In this document: positions 1-7,303 of the stretch, in pieces
Layout of the letters: the number at the start of each line of letters is the position of its first letter
How positions within the stretch are numbered: position 1 is the first letter of the stretch
Origin: an uncultured Pelagibacteraceae bacterium
Lineage (GTDB): Bacteria > Pseudomonadota > Alphaproteobacteria > Pelagibacterales > Pelagibacteraceae
DNA length: 64,000 bases
NCBI GenBank assembly: GCA_902517535.1
Contig: CABYCK010000004.1
Location: 1-64,000, forward strand
Direction of reading: 5' to 3'
The notes under the pieces: model-generated
Seen by the model: only the letters and a program-made list of their open reading frames with translations
Databases searched by the model: none
Told to the model about the DNA's origin: nothing
Position numbers and translations under genes: made by a program

Positions 1-510
1 TGATAAAATATTAATATCGTTTTTAGTTAAGCAACTGTAATTTCCAAAATTAATTTTTTGACCTGTAAAAATAACAGTAATAAGCTTATGAATTTTGTAA
101 AAAGTCTGAAAAATTGGGCCCTCAGATCTTTTAATTCTTTTTGCTACTACTGACAAATTTGGGCTCTCAGTTATTTTTTTTATCAAACTTTTAATTTCTA
201 TAGGTCTGTCTTCACCATCGCTATCCATCAAAATAACATAATCAAAATTCTCATTAGAGTTGATATACCTAATACCAAAAGCATTACATCTAGCGTGTCC
301 TCTATTTTCTCTCATATTAATGATTTTTAAAGAAAAAAAATTTTTTGGTTTTTCAATTTTTGGACTCATTACTTTTGATGAGTCGTTAATAATAATACAT
401 TTAAACTCATAGCCATTTATGCCTTCGATAATTGAATTAATTTCTCTCAAAAGTTTTAAGAGGGACTCCCAATCATTATAAACAGGCATTAAGAAAATAA
501 CTTTTTTCAT
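1..510 (-). CDS. Family 2 glycosyltransferase, partial (C-terminus beyond the left edge)
   Basis: Only the first 170 codons lie in the window; the frame stays open to base 1. The N-terminus (KKVIFLMPVYND) is the first strand of the GT-A fold typical of family 2 transferases, and MDSDGED at about residues 95-101 supplies the acidic metal and nucleotide-sugar site. Such enzymes act at the cytoplasmic membrane face, often loading a sugar onto polyprenyl phosphate. It overlaps the upstream PMT-type gene by four bases (ATGA), so the two are probably translated together as donor-maker and membrane transferase. The sugar and acceptor cannot be read from the sequence. Confidence 0.85.
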   Translation of the reverse strand, partial: MKKVIFLMPVYNDWESLLKLLREINSIIEGINGYEFKCIIINDSSKVMSPKIEKPKNFFSLKIINMRENRGHARCNAFGIRYINSNENFDYVILMDSDGEDRPIEIKSLIKKITESPNLSVVAKRIKRSEGPIFQTFYKIHKLITVIFTGQKINFGNYSCLTKNDINILS

Positions 511-1880
511 TTTATTCCAATCATACAATATCCCACTGGTTTTATAGTGCCAAAAACTCCAGGACATATCTTTTTCAATATTTTTGGATTTCCGGTATAA
601 ATCACTCCACCAGAAATATCTAATTTAGATTTGTCGTTCTTTAATCTCTTCATCCATTTTGGTCTAGAACTAAGATGATAAGATAAATTACCTGCATACC
701 ATTCGTCTCCTATCACTAATTTAATTTCGTTTCTAAAATTTTGGTTCCATTTATTTTCTACTAATCTTGATATTTCTTTTCCCGGATATGCGGTTCTTTT
801 GCCGTCATTTAAAATTGAAATACCAGAATAAGCTAAAGGAGATAAAATAAACAAAAAAAAGAAAATTGTTAAAAATTTTTCAAAGTTTTTTGTAATGACT
901 TTTTCTTTTAAAACTTGAATAAAAAATACTCCAAGAAATAAGTAAAACGGTGTCATCCACATAGTTCTAATCCTAGCACCCATAAATATTGATGTAATAA
1001 GAATAAGAAAGATAGGAACTAAAACTATAAATGTTAGAAATATTATTTTTTCATTTTTTAAATTAAAATTAAATTGAAATTTTTTGACTAGAAAAAATAT
1101 CATTAATAAAAACGGAGTCAGTAACAATAATTGTTTTCCAAAAAAAATTAATGGAAAAATTAAATGATCTTTCAAATTTCCTATTCCTCCAGTCCTCTCA
1201 AAAGCATATGTGAATGTTGAATAATCATTTTTAACTAACCACAATATATGTGGTGACAAAATTATCAAAACTACTAGTCCAGCAATAAAACAATTTTTAG
1301 ATTTAATTTTTTTTCTTTTAAATATCAAATATAAAAAAAGAATCTCTATTGTAATCACTAAATAGATAAATAAATATTTTGATAAAATGCCTAGACCAAT
1401 AAATAAACCTAAAAGTAAATAATCCTTCGTTCTATCTTGTTGAATACATTTCCAAGTAAAATAAACACTTAAAGCCCAAAAAGGTAGTTGACAAACATTT
1501 ACGTTAAATTCAGGAGTAGTAAAATTATAAAAAAAGATACCTTCTAAAAGTAAAACTGTTATTAGTGCAAGATTTCCATTTTGAAAAAATTCTTTAGAAA
1601 ATTTAAAAACATAAGTAAAAGCAATTATAACAAATATTTGACTTGTCAAATAGTATGCCCAATCTTGATTTCCAAAAAATTGGTAAACAGTTTCAACTAT
1701 AAAAGCACTCAGAGGTGGATGCTTGTCGAAACCCCAGTCTAAACTTCTTCCCCATGCTAATGCTTCAATTGTATCCAAAGGTAGATTTACATTAACAATG
1801 CTTGGAACGAGTGTCCAAACCACTAAATGAAATAATAAAAATATTAAAAAAACGTTATTTATATTTTTTTTTTTAAACAT
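507..1880 (-). CDS. PMT/ArnT-type integral membrane glycosyltransferase
   Basis: 457 residues with about ten hydrophobic segments. The first loop carries Asp36 and the KHPPL motif (residues 53-57), the pattern of the dolichyl-phosphate-mannose transferase / ArnT superfamily (PMT_2), where the first-loop acid is catalytic. These enzymes take a sugar from a polyprenyl-phosphate donor and attach it to a glycan, lipid or protein on the outer face of the inner membrane. The C-terminal soluble part is short. The following GT2 gene overlaps its stop. It diverges from dksA across a 72-base gap. The substrate is unknown; a role in envelope sugar decoration is inferred. Confidence 0.8.
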   Translation of the reverse strand: MFKKKNINNVFLIFLLFHLVVWTLVPSIVNVNLPLDTIEALAWGRSLDWGFDKHPPLSAFIVETVYQFFGNQDWAYYLTSQIFVIIAFTYVFKFSKEFFQNGNLALITVLLLEGIFFYNFTTPEFNVNVCQLPFWALSVYFTWKCIQQDRTKDYLLLGLFIGLGILSKYLFIYLVITIEILFLYLIFKRKKIKSKNCFIAGLVVLIILSPHILWLVKNDYSTFTYAFERTGGIGNLKDHLIFPLIFFGKQLLLLTPFLLMIFFLVKKFQFNFNLKNEKIIFLTFIVLVPIFLILITSIFMGARIRTMWMTPFYLFLGVFFIQVLKEKVITKNFEKFLTIFFFLFILSPLAYSGISILNDGKRTAYPGKEISRLVENKWNQNFRNEIKLVIGDEWYAGNLSYHLSSRPKWMKRLKNDKSKLDISGGVIYTGNPKILKKICPGVFGTIKPVGYCMIGIK

Positions 1881-1909
1881 TTGTGCAAATTAATACAATT
1901 TTTAAGGTA

Positions 1910-1937
1910 TTGACACGAATAAATTCAAACATATACT
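1910..1937 (+). promoter_or_regulatory. Promoter of dksA
   Basis: A perfect -35 TTGACA (1910-1915), a 16-base spacer and -10 TATACT (1932-1937) precede the dksA ATG at 1953. Transcription would begin near 1944, leaving a leader of only about nine bases and no Shine-Dalgarno. This is the clearest sigma-70-type promoter in the window. Confidence 0.65.
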
Positions 1938-1952
1938 CCCTCGAATTCTAAC

Positions 1953-2378
1953 ATGCTTAAGAAAAAAACAATTAAGAAAAAATATATACCTAATTCCAAA
2001 GAAAAATATATGTGTGCAAAGCACAAAAAATTTTTCAACGACGAATTAATTAAATGGAAAAAAGATATCATAAAAGCTAATAATTTGGGAAATCTTTTGA
2101 ATTCATCAGATGATAATGTTTCTTCGGCTGATATTGTTGATCAAGCATCTTCTTACACAGATAAATCTGTTGAAATGAAAGCTTTAAATAGAAGTAGGAA
2201 ATTAATTTCAAAAATAAATTCGGCTTTACAAAGACTTAAAGATGGGACTTACGGATTTTGTGAAGAAACAGGTGAACCAATTGGTATTAAAAGATTGATG
2301 GCTAGACCTGTGGCTACTCTTTCAATAGAAGCTCAGGAAAAACATGAGAGAGATGAAAAAATTTTTGTCGAAGATTAA
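1953..2378 (+). CDS. dksA: RNA polymerase-binding transcription factor DksA, one-cysteine type
   Basis: 141 residues. DksA enters the RNA polymerase secondary channel and, with ppGpp, reprograms rRNA and amino-acid promoters. The coiled-coil tip signature D-x-x-D-x-A is present as Asp60, Asp63, Ala65. The globular domain aligns with the E. coli four-cysteine zinc finger, but only Cys103 remains; the other three positions are Thr106, Ser124 and Ala127. Cys-poor, zinc-independent DksA forms are known in Alphaproteobacteria and as Pseudomonas DksA2, so this looks functional. It has its own strong promoter and ends convergently with the GST gene, overlapping by four bases. Confidence 0.92.
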   Translation: MLKKKTIKKKYIPNSKEKYMCAKHKKFFNDELIKWKKDIIKANNLGNLLNSSDDNVSSADIVDQASSYTDKSVEMKALNRSRKLISKINSALQRLKDGTYGFCEETGEPIGIKRLMARPVATLSIEAQEKHERDEKIFVED

Positions 2379-3001
2379 GGTTTAGGAATAATATCTCCTT
2401 TATCCAGTATATCATATCCTTCTTGAACTGCTTTTCTGCTGGAAATTTCTTCATACCATCTTGTTAAGCTTTTAAATTTTTTTAAACCAATATCATGCCA
2501 TTCATGCCTAGCTATCCAAGGAAATGTGGCTATATCTGCAATTGTATAATTTTTACCAGCTAAGTATTTTGACACTGATAGTCTTTCATCTAGATCTTTA
2601 TAAATTTGTGTAGCAATTTTAAAATATCTATTTTCACCAAATTTACTTTTACCAGTATTATAGTGATGAAATTGGTGGTGTTGTCCTAACATCGGACCAA
2701 TGTATGCCATCTGTCCCATTAGCCATTGATTAATTGTAGTTCTCTCGTCCTTATCATAAAACATTTCACTCTTTTCTCCAAGATACATTAAAATTGCTCC
2801 GGACTCAAAAAGACTTAAATTTTCATCGTGATCAATAATAACAGGTATCTTTTTAAAAGGACTCAGCTTTTTAAATTCTGGTTTAAATTGTTCATCTTTA
2901 TATAAATTTACTTTTGTAACTTTGTAGTCAAACTTAATTTCTTCTAACATGATTGATATTTTTTTACCGTTAGGCGTATCAGCGGTTAAAAGCTCAATCA
3001 T
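2375..3001 (-). CDS. Glutathione S-transferase family protein
   Basis: 208 residues. The N-terminal thioredoxin-like domain starts MIELLTADTPNGKK and contains the cis-Pro glutathione-binding segment (KKIPVI, about residue 50) and ESGAI (about residue 66), followed by the all-helical C-terminal domain. The sequence is closest in style to the Ure2p/YfcG group, which often acts as a disulfide reductase or peroxidase using glutathione, though the substrate cannot be fixed here. Its start overlaps the stop of the reductase gene upstream by four bases, so it is the last gene of the ferredoxin-reductase-GST operon. Confidence 0.85.
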   Translation of the reverse strand: MIELLTADTPNGKKISIMLEEIKFDYKVTKVNLYKDEQFKPEFKKLSPFKKIPVIIDHDENLSLFESGAILMYLGEKSEMFYDKDERTTINQWLMGQMAYIGPMLGQHHQFHHYNTGKSKFGENRYFKIATQIYKDLDERLSVSKYLAGKNYTIADIATFPWIARHEWHDIGLKKFKSLTRWYEEISSRKAVQEGYDILDKGDIIPKP

Positions 3002-4011
3002 TTTTTTCCAAGTCTGCTCTGAATACTTTTTGAAGAAGTTGTAAATTCAAATTTATATTTTTCATTGGGTCGTGATCTTTTAAAACACTCTACTGAGGCT
3101 AAAGCAACTTCATGAAATCCTGATAATATTAATTTTAATTTACCAGGATATGAACAAATATCTCCTACTGCAAATATACCTTTTTTATTTGTTTCAAAAT
3201 TTTCAGCATTTACTTGAATAGTTTTTTTATTCATATTAAGCCCCCATTCGGCAATAGGACCGAGTTTCATTACTAATCCAAAAAAACTTAATATTACATC
3301 TGTACTTATTTTTTCAGTTTTACCATCTTCAAATTTTATTGTTATAGATTTGATGGCTTTTTCTCCCTCAATAGAGTCTAATTGACATGGTGTTTTTATG
3401 AAAATTTTTCCTTCTTTTTCCAATTTCTTTATTTCAGATAGAGTATGAGGTGCACCTCTAAATTCATTTCTTCTATGTATTAGATTTATTTTAGAGAATT
3501 TAGATAATTCAAGAGCCCAGTCTAGTGCTGAGTCCCCTCCACCGAAAATTGATATATTTTTATTTTTAAATTGTTCTTTATTTTTTACTGAATAAAAAAT
3601 AGATTTACCCTCAAATTTATCAGTGTCTTTTAATGATAATTTTCTAGGTTCAAAAGAACCGACGCCTCCAGCAATAATTATATTGGGCGCAATAAACTTG
3701 TTATTATTATTTGTTTTTACAAACCAGTGATTTTTTTCTTGATTAACTTCGTCTACTCTTTCATTTAAAAAAAACTCAGTTTTAAAAGGTCTAATTTGTT
3801 CTGATAGTTTTTTTGTTAATTCTTCTCCTGTACATTCTGGAACTGCTGGAATATCATAGATTGGTTTATCGGGATAAAGTTCTATACATTGACCGCCGAC
3901 TTTATCTAAATTATCAATTACCACAGCCGTTAAACCTTTAATTCCAAGTTGATGCACAGCAAATAATCCTACTGGTCCTGCTCCAATAATAATTACATCT
4001 TTTTTTATCAT
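2998..4011 (-). CDS. Thioredoxin-reductase-like ferredoxin-NADP(+) reductase
   Basis: 337 residues. The FAD-binding motif GAGPVG (residues 10-15) and NADPH-binding GGGDSA (157-162) show a two-dinucleotide-domain flavoprotein. The redox CxxC of true thioredoxin reductase is absent, and length and N-terminus fit the YumC-type FNR2 family, which moves electrons between NADPH and ferredoxin. The preceding gene encodes a 2Fe-2S ferredoxin and the reductase ATG overlaps its stop region by one base, strongly suggesting a redox pair. Electron-transfer direction and the terminal acceptor are unknown. Confidence 0.88.
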   Translation of the reverse strand: MIKKDVIIIGAGPVGLFAVHQLGIKGLTAVVIDNLDKVGGQCIELYPDKPIYDIPAVPECTGEELTKKLSEQIRPFKTEFFLNERVDEVNQEKNHWFVKTNNNNKFIAPNIIIAGGVGSFEPRKLSLKDTDKFEGKSIFYSVKNKEQFKNKNISIFGGGDSALDWALELSKFSKINLIHRRNEFRGAPHTLSEIKKLEKEGKIFIKTPCQLDSIEGEKAIKSITIKFEDGKTEKISTDVILSFFGLVMKLGPIAEWGLNMNKKTIQVNAENFETNKKGIFAVGDICSYPGKLKLILSGFHEVALASVECFKRSRPNEKYKFEFTTSSKSIQSRLGKK

Positions 4012-4331
4012 TAAGATTGCTTTTCTGGAGTTGTAACTTTAAGTCCGTCTAATTCATCGCTAACTATAAGTTGACAACTTAGCCTGCTGTTTTTTTTAGG
4101 GTCAAAAGCCATATCAATCATATCAATTTCTCCTTCTTCTGCTTTAGGGAGTTTATCTAACCATTTTTCTTCGACATAAACATGGCAAGTTGCGCAAGCC
4201 ATTGATCCACCACAATCGGCTTCAATTCCTGGTATGTCATTCTGAATTGCTCCTTCCATTACAGAAAGACCGTTTTCAATTTCAATAGTTTTAGAGTTTC
4301 CAAGTTGATCAGTGTAAGTAATTTTAGCCAT
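4011..4331 (-). CDS. 2Fe-2S ferredoxin, adrenodoxin/FdVI type
   Basis: 106 residues. Four cysteines at 40, 46, 49 and 86 give the C-x5-C-x2-C...C pattern of adrenodoxin-like [2Fe-2S] ferredoxins. It carries single electrons, probably from the FNR-type reductase encoded directly downstream, to a partner not identified here (cytochrome P450s, Fe-S assembly and hydroxylases are typical for the family). It lies just downstream of the proteorhodopsin gene on the same strand but is separated by a strong hairpin terminator and appears to have its own -10 box (TATACT, 4345-4350). Confidence 0.92.
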   Translation of the reverse strand: MAKITYTDQLGNSKTIEIENGLSVMEGAIQNDIPGIEADCGGSMACATCHVYVEEKWLDKLPKAEEGEIDMIDMAFDPKKNSRLSCQLIVSDELDGLKVTTPEKQS

Positions 4332-4344
4332 TGAACTAAATATA

Positions 4345-4374
4345 AGTATAAAAAGAAAAAGGGCAAGTATGCAA
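4345..4374 (-). promoter_or_regulatory. Candidate ferredoxin operon promoter overlapping the proteorhodopsin terminator
   Basis: On the minus strand TTGCAT (4369-4374) lies 18 bases before TATACT (4345-4350), and the ferredoxin ATG follows 13 bases later. The -35 hexamer sits in the loop and stem of the upstream terminator. The assignment rests only on hexamer similarity. Confidence 0.4.
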
Positions 4375-4394
4375 AAACATACTCGCCCTTTTTT
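4355..4394 (-). terminator. Rho-independent terminator of proteorhodopsin
   Basis: Arms 4361-4371 and 4378-4388 form an 11-base-pair stem with a 6-base loop. On the minus strand the fifth pair is a G-U wobble, whereas on the plus strand it is an A-C mismatch, so the hairpin is better matched to leftward transcription. T runs follow on both strands, so it may also work weakly rightward. It lies 20 bases after the proteorhodopsin stop codon. Confidence 0.85.
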
Positions 4395-4408
4395 AAGTTA
4401 ATTGTCTA

Positions 4409-5179
4409 TTATCTAGAAGATAATCTTGTATTTTGCATTGCTGCTGCCCAAATAACTAGACCGAATGCGATCTTGTTAATGAAGTCAGCTAAGTTATAAA
4501 TTATATTCAATGCATTTGCATCTACGCCACCAGTTAGGTAACCAAAAATATATCCTAAAGGATATATTGCCCAACCAATAGTTACGATTATTCTCATAGC
4601 GCTGAACGCTGTGCTCATAGCTCTGTTACCAGCTTTTGCAGCCATAGTTCCAGCTTCACCTGAGAATATTTCAAACAAGATGTAGATCCATCCAGCCATT
4701 CCGATTACGAAACCTACAAATGGTTGAATGTAGCCAGCTTCACCTAAGTATCCACCGATTAACATTACTAATGAACCAATTAATAGTTTCCAGAATATAG
4801 AACTTGGCACTTTTCTTACTGCTGCCAAGATTAGATAGAATTCTACCATTTGAAGTGGAACAGTGATTAACCAATCAATATATCTGTATACTGTTGGTGT
4901 ATCTCCTGTAGTCACCCAAACTTCTCTCATGTACATATAATGAATGAACGCAACACCAGTAACTAGTCCAGCTACTGAAATTGATGTTCTCCATGATGCA
5001 GCTACTGTTCCTCTTTCAGCGAAAAAGAACACAGTTGTTGCAATCATACCCATTGATACAAGCCAAAAAGATATTCCTACGAAATCTCCTGTCTCAAGCA
5101 ATGGAGTCGCTGCGTTAGCTGAACCAGTAATACCCAAAAAGGCAACTGTTGCTAAAGCAAATAGACTTAATTTTCTCAT
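4409..5179 (-). CDS. Proteorhodopsin, blue-light-tuned proton pump
   Basis: 256 residues, seven transmembrane helices after a cleavable-looking signal (residues 1-23, ending SANA). Aligning by the RYIDWLITVP segment to the reference green proteorhodopsin (offset five) gives proton acceptor Asp102, its partner His80, proton donor Glu113 and retinal Schiff-base Lys236. The spectral tuning site is Gln110, the blue-absorbing state typical of open-ocean strains, where green forms have Leu or Met. It pumps protons out across the inner membrane in light. The start is fixed by a strong GGGAGG Shine-Dalgarno (5185-5190) five bases before ATG, unusual here. No carotenoid or retinal synthesis gene lies nearby. 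Confidence 0.97.
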   Translation of the reverse strand: MRKLSLFALATVAFLGITGSANAATPLLETGDFVGISFWLVSMGMIATTVFFFAERGTVAASWRTSISVAGLVTGVAFIHYMYMREVWVTTGDTPTVYRYIDWLITVPLQMVEFYLILAAVRKVPSSIFWKLLIGSLVMLIGGYLGEAGYIQPFVGFVIGMAGWIYILFEIFSGEAGTMAAKAGNRAMSTAFSAMRIIVTIGWAIYPLGYIFGYLTGGVDANALNIIYNLADFINKIAFGLVIWAAAMQNTRLSSR

Positions 5180-5210
5180 GAAAACCTCCCTCGTTAGTTA
5201 GTTTTCTTTT

Positions 5211-5226
5211 AGTTTATATATAAACT
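5211..5226. promoter_or_regulatory. Perfect 16-base palindrome upstream of proteorhodopsin
   Basis: The sequence AGTTTATATATAAACT is identical to its own reverse complement. It lies 31-47 bases upstream of the proteorhodopsin ATG and covers the best -10 candidate, so it could be an operator. It could equally be a chance product of TATA-rich DNA. Confidence 0.45.
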
Positions 5227-5245
5227 ACCCGGACAAATAAGCTAA
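5217..5245 (-). promoter_or_regulatory. Candidate proteorhodopsin promoter
   Basis: On the minus strand TTAGCT (5240-5245), a 17-base spacer and TATATA (5217-5222) precede a roughly 30-base leader containing the GGGAGG ribosome-binding site. The -35 match is poor. The rest of the 225-base divergent region (5180-5404) shows no gene; on the plus side I see only the ribosome-binding site of the acyl-CoA synthetase and T/A-rich runs. Confidence 0.35.
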
Positions 5246-5404
5246 TTGCTTACTACCGAATAACTTGGCGGAACCATAGTAAATATTGCTGTTACAGTGA
5301 AGTGTTTTTTTACTTAAAAAACGTTGTTTTTATTGGATTTTCTATTTTTTTTTGGGGATATTTATGAAATACTCCTAAAAATTTAACTTTTTTGGGAGAG
5401 TGAT

Positions 5405-7303
5405 TTGAGTCGAAAATATAAGGAAATTTACGATAATTCTATAAATAACAGAGAGCAATTTTGGCAAAATATCTCGAAAGACATATTTTGGTACAAAAAA
5501 CCTACCAAAATACTTAATTCTAGTAATCCACCTTTTTATAAGTGGTTTGAAGATGGAGTAACTAACACATGTTACAACGCTTTGGATCATCACATTGACA
5601 AGGGTAGAGGTGAAAAATTAGCAATAATTTATGACAGCCCTATTACTGGTGTTTCAAAAAAAATTTCCTATAAAGATTTAAGGGACAAGGTAGCCCTATT
5701 TGCAGGAGCTTTAAAAAAACAAGATATAAAAAAAGGCGATAGAGTAATTATTTACATGCCAATGATTCCAGAGGCAGTTATTGCTATGTTGGCTTGTGGT
5801 AGAATTGGAGCAGTACACTCTGTTGTGTTTGGCGGTTTCGCTGCAAACGAACTAGCAAGTAGAATTGATGACTCAAAAGCAAAATTAATAGTTACAGCTT
5901 CTTGCGGTTACGAGCCTGGAAGAACAGTGCATTACAAACCTTTAGTAAACAAAGCGCTCGAACTTGCAACTCATAAGCCAAACAAATGTATAATTTTTCA
6001 AAGAGAAAAAGACAAAGCAGAATTAAATCCTTCTATAGATATTACTTGGGAAGAAGCACACAAAGGTGTTCAGCCAGCTGAATGTGAAAAAATGAATGCT
6101 AATGATTACGCTTATATACTTTATACTTCTGGAACTACTGGATTACCTAAAGGAATAGTAAGAGATATCGGAGGACATATTGTGGCATTAAAATGGACAA
6201 TGAAAAATATTTATAATATTGACCAAGATGACGTTTGGTGGTCCGCAAGTGATATTGGGTGGATAGTAGGTCATTCTTATATTGTTTATGCTCCTCTATT
6301 TTATGGATGTACAACTGTTTTATTCGAGGGAAAACCTGTGGGTACTCCTGATGCTGGAGTTTTTTGGAGAGTTATTTCAGAACATAAAGTTAAATCTTTA
6401 TTCACTGCTCCTACTGCCATAAGAGCTATTAAAAAAGAAGATCCTAATGGAGACTATTTTAAAAAATATGACTTAAGTAAATTTGAAAAACTTTTTCTAG
6501 CTGGTGAAAGGGCAGATCCAGATACGATAAAATGGTTTGAAAAACTATCAGGTTCTCCAGTAATTGATCATTGGTGGCAAACTGAAACGAGTTGGGCAAT
6601 CACATCAGACTGTACAGGAATAGAATCTTTTCCAGTGAAATATGGTTCAGCCTTCAAACCAGTCCCTGGTTACGATTTAAAAGTATTAAATTCAGAAGGT
6701 AAAGAAGTTGGTCCAGGTAAAATGGGAGATATAGTTGTAAAACTTCCTCTTCCCCCTGGAACTTTTCCAACTCTTTGGGGGGCCGACAAAAGATATAAAG
6801 AAAATTATATGTCAACATATCCTGGCTATTATTTAACCTACGATGCAGGTCATATTGATGAAGATGGATATGTTTGGATAATGTCTAGAACTGATGACAT
6901 AATTAATGTTGCTGGGCACAGACTTTCTACTGGAGCTATTGAAGAAGTTTTAGCTGAACACAAAGATGTTGCAGAATGTGCTGTTCTTGGCATTGCAGAT
7001 AAATTAAAAGGTCAATTACCTATTGGACTACTAGCTTTAAAAGCAGGAGTAACAAAAGATAAAAAAGTAATAATTTCTGAATGTGTAAAAATGGTTAGAG
7101 ATAAAGTGGGTCCAGTTGCTGCTTTTAAAATTGCAATAGTAGTTAAGAGACTTCCAAAAACAAGATCAGGAAAAATATTAAGAGGAACTGTGAGAAAAAT
7201 TGCTGACAATGAGCCTTATAAAATGCCTGCTACAATTGATGATCCCGCTATTTTAGATGAAATTAAATCTGACTTAATTGAAAATAAGATATTAAAAGCT
7301 TAA
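5405..7303 (+). CDS. prpE: Propionate/acetate--CoA ligase, PrpE-like
   Basis: 632 residues, AMP-forming acyl-CoA synthetase. The adenylate-binding YTSGTTGLPKG motif is near residue 240, and the C-terminal SGKILRG places the catalytic lysine at 590. The IVRDIGGH segment after the first motif is characteristic of PrpE-type short-chain ligases, so propionate or acetate is the likely substrate, forming acyl-CoA, AMP and pyrophosphate. The start is TTG, supported by GGGAG at 5394-5398; the nearby GTG at 5400 runs straight into a stop. It is divergent from proteorhodopsin and ends 12 bases inside the convergent dihydroorotase gene. Confidence 0.85.
   Translation: MSRKYKEIYDNSINNREQFWQNISKDIFWYKKPTKILNSSNPPFYKWFEDGVTNTCYNALDHHIDKGRGEKLAIIYDSPITGVSKKISYKDLRDKVALFAGALKKQDIKKGDRVIIYMPMIPEAVIAMLACGRIGAVHSVVFGGFAANELASRIDDSKAKLIVTASCGYEPGRTVHYKPLVNKALELATHKPNKCIIFQREKDKAELNPSIDITWEEAHKGVQPAECEKMNANDYAYILYTSGTTGLPKGIVRDIGGHIVALKWTMKNIYNIDQDDVWWSASDIGWIVGHSYIVYAPLFYGCTTVLFEGKPVGTPDAGVFWRVISEHKVKSLFTAPTAIRAIKKEDPNGDYFKKYDLSKFEKLFLAGERADPDTIKWFEKLSGSPVIDHWWQTETSWAITSDCTGIESFPVKYGSAFKPVPGYDLKVLNSEGKEVGPGKMGDIVVKLPLPPGTFPTLWGADKRYKENYMSTYPGYYLTYDAGHIDEDGYVWIMSRTDDIINVAGHRLSTGAIEEVLAEHKDVAECAVLGIADKLKGQLPIGLLALKAGVTKDKKVIISECVKMVRDKVGPVAAFKIAIVVKRLPKTRSGKILRGTVRKIADNEPYKMPATIDDPAILDEIKSDLIENKILKA

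Noticed and set aside
4944-5201. 85-codon plus-strand frame across the proteorhodopsin start
   Set aside because: Antisense to proteorhodopsin and its signal peptide; alanine/threonine/proline composition is that of a reverse-complement shadow.
5180-5404. Riboswitch or structured leader before the acyl-CoA synthetase or proteorhodopsin
   Set aside because: Apart from the 16-base palindrome and ribosome-binding sites I see no long stems or known riboswitch core; the plus-strand T/A runs give only weak hairpins.
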